From: CBFFRJ01 sp963530515
GTDB lineage: Bacteria; Pseudomonadota; Gammaproteobacteria; Enterobacterales; Enterobacteriaceae
Direction of reading: 5' to 3'
DNA: 64,000 bases
NCBI GenBank assembly: GCA_963530515.1
Contig: CAUSEC010000013.1
Location: forward strand, 62,001-126,000
The position numbers and the translations under genes were made by a program. Shown piece after piece: positions 62,736-64,000 of this stretch (its first letter is position 1; each line of letters begins with the position of its first letter). Below the pieces are notes generated by a model. It had not been told where the DNA came from and did no database searches. It worked only from the letters and a program-made list of their open reading frames with translations.

Positions 62736-63428
62736 TTAGGGCAGGCGGGCAGTGATGGCAGGCGTTACCGCGCCGTAATCGTTAACGGTCTGGTAGCTCA
62801 CGCTGCCCTGAGCATTGGCGGGCACGGTAATCTGGCTGCTGGATTTCGGGGCGACCATCAGGTTTTCCACTTTCTGGCTGCCGACGCGCACGTTGACGAG
62901 GGAGAGGTAATACGCCGAAGGGTTGTTAACGGTGATTGTTTTACCCATGCGTGTGAACGTCAGCTGTGCCGGTGCTTCTGTTGGTGAGCCGGGTAATTTC
63001 GCCGGGCGCACAAAGAGTTTTATGCGTGACAGCACCGCCAGTTGCAGGACGTTTTTGCCCTCAAGGCTGCTTTTATCGATCGACGGAATGGCTTTGACGT
63101 TCATCCAGAACACCGATTCGCGATCGGTCGGCAGCGGCTGCCCGGCGTAAATAATGCGCAGGGTATGTTCGCTTTTCGGTTCGCTGACAAATAACGGCGG
63201 GGTGACCACAAAGGCTTTTTCTTTTTGCCCGTTATTATTTTCAATCCATGCATTAACCAGGAAACGTTCTTTATCGCCACTATTGGAAATAGACAAGGAC
63301 GTTTGCTGGGCATCGGCAGGATAAATAACCCGGGTGGCACCTAATGAAATACCGCCAGCGGACCAGGCAGGTAATGACGCCACGGCGAAAAATAAAACGG
63401 CGGCGGCTGATTTTAAATAATTACGCAT
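62736..63428 (-). CDS. fimC: Periplasmic fimbrial chaperone FimC
   Basis: This 230-residue PapD-type chaperone has a signal peptide (SAAAVLFFAVASLPAWSA), two Ig-like domains, and the conserved TRVIYPADAQQTSLSISN and FWMNVKAIPSI motifs. R in GATRVIY and K in the later strand anchor the subunit C-terminus during donor-strand complementation. It is encoded between fimA and fimD. It folds FimA, FimF and FimH and hands them to the usher. Confidence 0.94.
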   Translation of the reverse strand: MRNYLKSAAAVLFFAVASLPAWSAGGISLGATRVIYPADAQQTSLSISNSGDKERFLVNAWIENNNGQKEKAFVVTPPLFVSEPKSEHTLRIIYAGQPLPTDRESVFWMNVKAIPSIDKSSLEGKNVLQLAVLSRIKLFVRPAKLPGSPTEAPAQLTFTRMGKTITVNNPSAYYLSLVNVRVGSQKVENLMVAPKSSSQITVPANAQGSVSYQTVNDYGAVTPAITARLP

Positions 63429-63461
63429 AACAAAAGTGACTCTTAACGTTTTTATGGCGGA

Positions 63462-63487
63462 GAAAAAAAAGCCCCATCCATGGGGCG
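63462..63487 (-). terminator. Terminator between fimA and fimC
   Basis: GCCCCAT and ATGGGGC (63471-63486) form a hairpin, followed on the minus strand by a run of eight T residues. Partial termination here explains the higher expression of the major subunit than the assembly genes. Confidence 0.88.
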
Positions 63488-63512
63488 AGGATCTTCCCGT
63501 TATTTCAGGTGC

Positions 63513-64000
63513 TTATTCGTAGTTCATGATGAAGGTGGCGTCTGCGTTCGCCTGGCCTGGCGAAGTCGTCGCTGCAGTCGCTTTATAGCGCGCAGAAAAA
63601 CGCAGGGTGTTCTCACCTTCCACCAGCTTCTGGGCAACAGAGGTCACCACGCCGTCGGGTTTCAGCGGGTTGGAGTTGTTGTCGAGGATCTCAATGCCCA
63701 CGCCTTTTGCGGTGCTGCCGTTGTCGCCGGAGGCAATGGCCAGCAGCGTGTTGTTGGTGGCATCAACCTGGCCGGTGAAGGCAACGGCGGCCGTTTCAGC
63801 TACCGCCGGGTCGCAGTCGGTCAGAACGATTTTGAACGGCACCAGCGTGGAGGTATCGCCCACTTTGGTGAAAGTCGCGGTGCGATACTGGCCGAGTTGT
63901 ACGGTCTGATCGGCAGACGTGGTGCTGACAGCACAGGCGGCGTTAATTAGCTTACCTTCAAAATGGACGGTACCACCGGTGACGCTAACCACATCAGCCT
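63513..64000 (-). CDS. fimA: Major fimbrial subunit FimA (partial, runs off the right edge)
   Basis: The C-terminal 163 or so residues are visible, beginning within the mature N-terminus (SVTGGTVHFEGKLINAACAVSTT) and ending ATFIMNYE, the donor strand. Conserved Cys are in INAACAVS and LTDCDPAV. It strongly resembles Salmonella FimA. The signal peptide, start and promoter lie beyond position 64000. It is the first gene of the operon; fimI, found between fimA and fimC in Salmonella, is absent. Confidence 0.92.
   Translation of the reverse strand, partial: ADVVSVTGGTVHFEGKLINAACAVSTTSADQTVQLGQYRTATFTKVGDTSTLVPFKIVLTDCDPAVAETAAVAFTGQVDATNNTLLAIASGDNGSTAKGVGIEILDNNSNPLKPDGVVTSVAQKLVEGENTLRFSARYKATAATTSPGQANADATFIMNYE

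Overview
The window is chromosomal DNA of a member of the Enterobacteriaceae, most like Enterobacter, Lelliottia or a close relative. Proteins are near-identical to E. coli/Salmonella families (IbpA/IbpB, YidE, DsdA/DsdC, EmrD, IvbL-IlvBN, YicN, NepI, YicL, FimZ), and parts of the gene order match the E. coli ibpAB-yid-dsd-emrD-ilvBN-yic region. No tRNA, rRNA, phage, transposase or CRISPR array was recognised. The genus is an inference.

1-15.8 kb is a backbone segment. It holds ibpA-ibpB with a ROSE-type leader, yidE, yidH-yidG, the D-serine locus (dsdA and dsdC intact, dsdX destroyed by two internal deletions), a secreted GH5-like protein that appears to lack both catalytic glutamates, emrD, an EamA-type exporter, the attenuated ivbL-ilvB-ilvN operon, yicN, nepI and yicL. 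The uhpABCT block that follows ilvN in E. coli is absent.

15.9-29.9 kb is a catabolic block bounded by two 324-bp inverted repeats (15946-16269 and 29595-29918, about 96 % identical, no indels). Inside are a cellobiose-type PTS operon (IIB, IIC, 6-phospho-beta-glucosidase, IIA, LamB-type porin), its divergent LacI-family regulator with two palindromic operators, and an oligogalacturonide route: KdgM porin, TogMNAB ABC importer and Ogl lyase, with two KdgR-like boxes. Together these import and cleave plant cell-wall oligosaccharides.

30-44.2 kb is accessory metabolism: an NfsB-like nitroreductase with a divergent LysR regulator, an aldo/keto reductase, a cupin, two more LysR regulators, a Bcr/CflA exporter, an SDR, an amino-acid ABC importer, and a three-gene operon (ROK repressor, TIM-barrel-like glycosidase candidate, MFS transporter) whose substrate is unknown.

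44.6-56.2 kb begins with an orphan NqrC-like flavoprotein carrying an 18-bp tandem duplication. A Fur-box-preceded FetMP-type iron system follows (FTR1 permease, P19 protein, DUF2318 protein, two FtsX-like permeases, ATPase, thioredoxin lipoprotein). Next come a HigBA toxin-antitoxin pair with a symmetric operator-like element, and a LysR / DUF1330 / flavodoxin-fold oxidoreductase group.

56.5-64 kb is a type 1-like fimbrial locus: regulators FimY-like and FimZ on the plus strand, converging on fimA-fimC-fimD-fimH-fimF on the minus strand. fimA runs off the right edge. The order matches E. coli sfmACDHF-fimZ, and the regulators match Salmonella fimZY.
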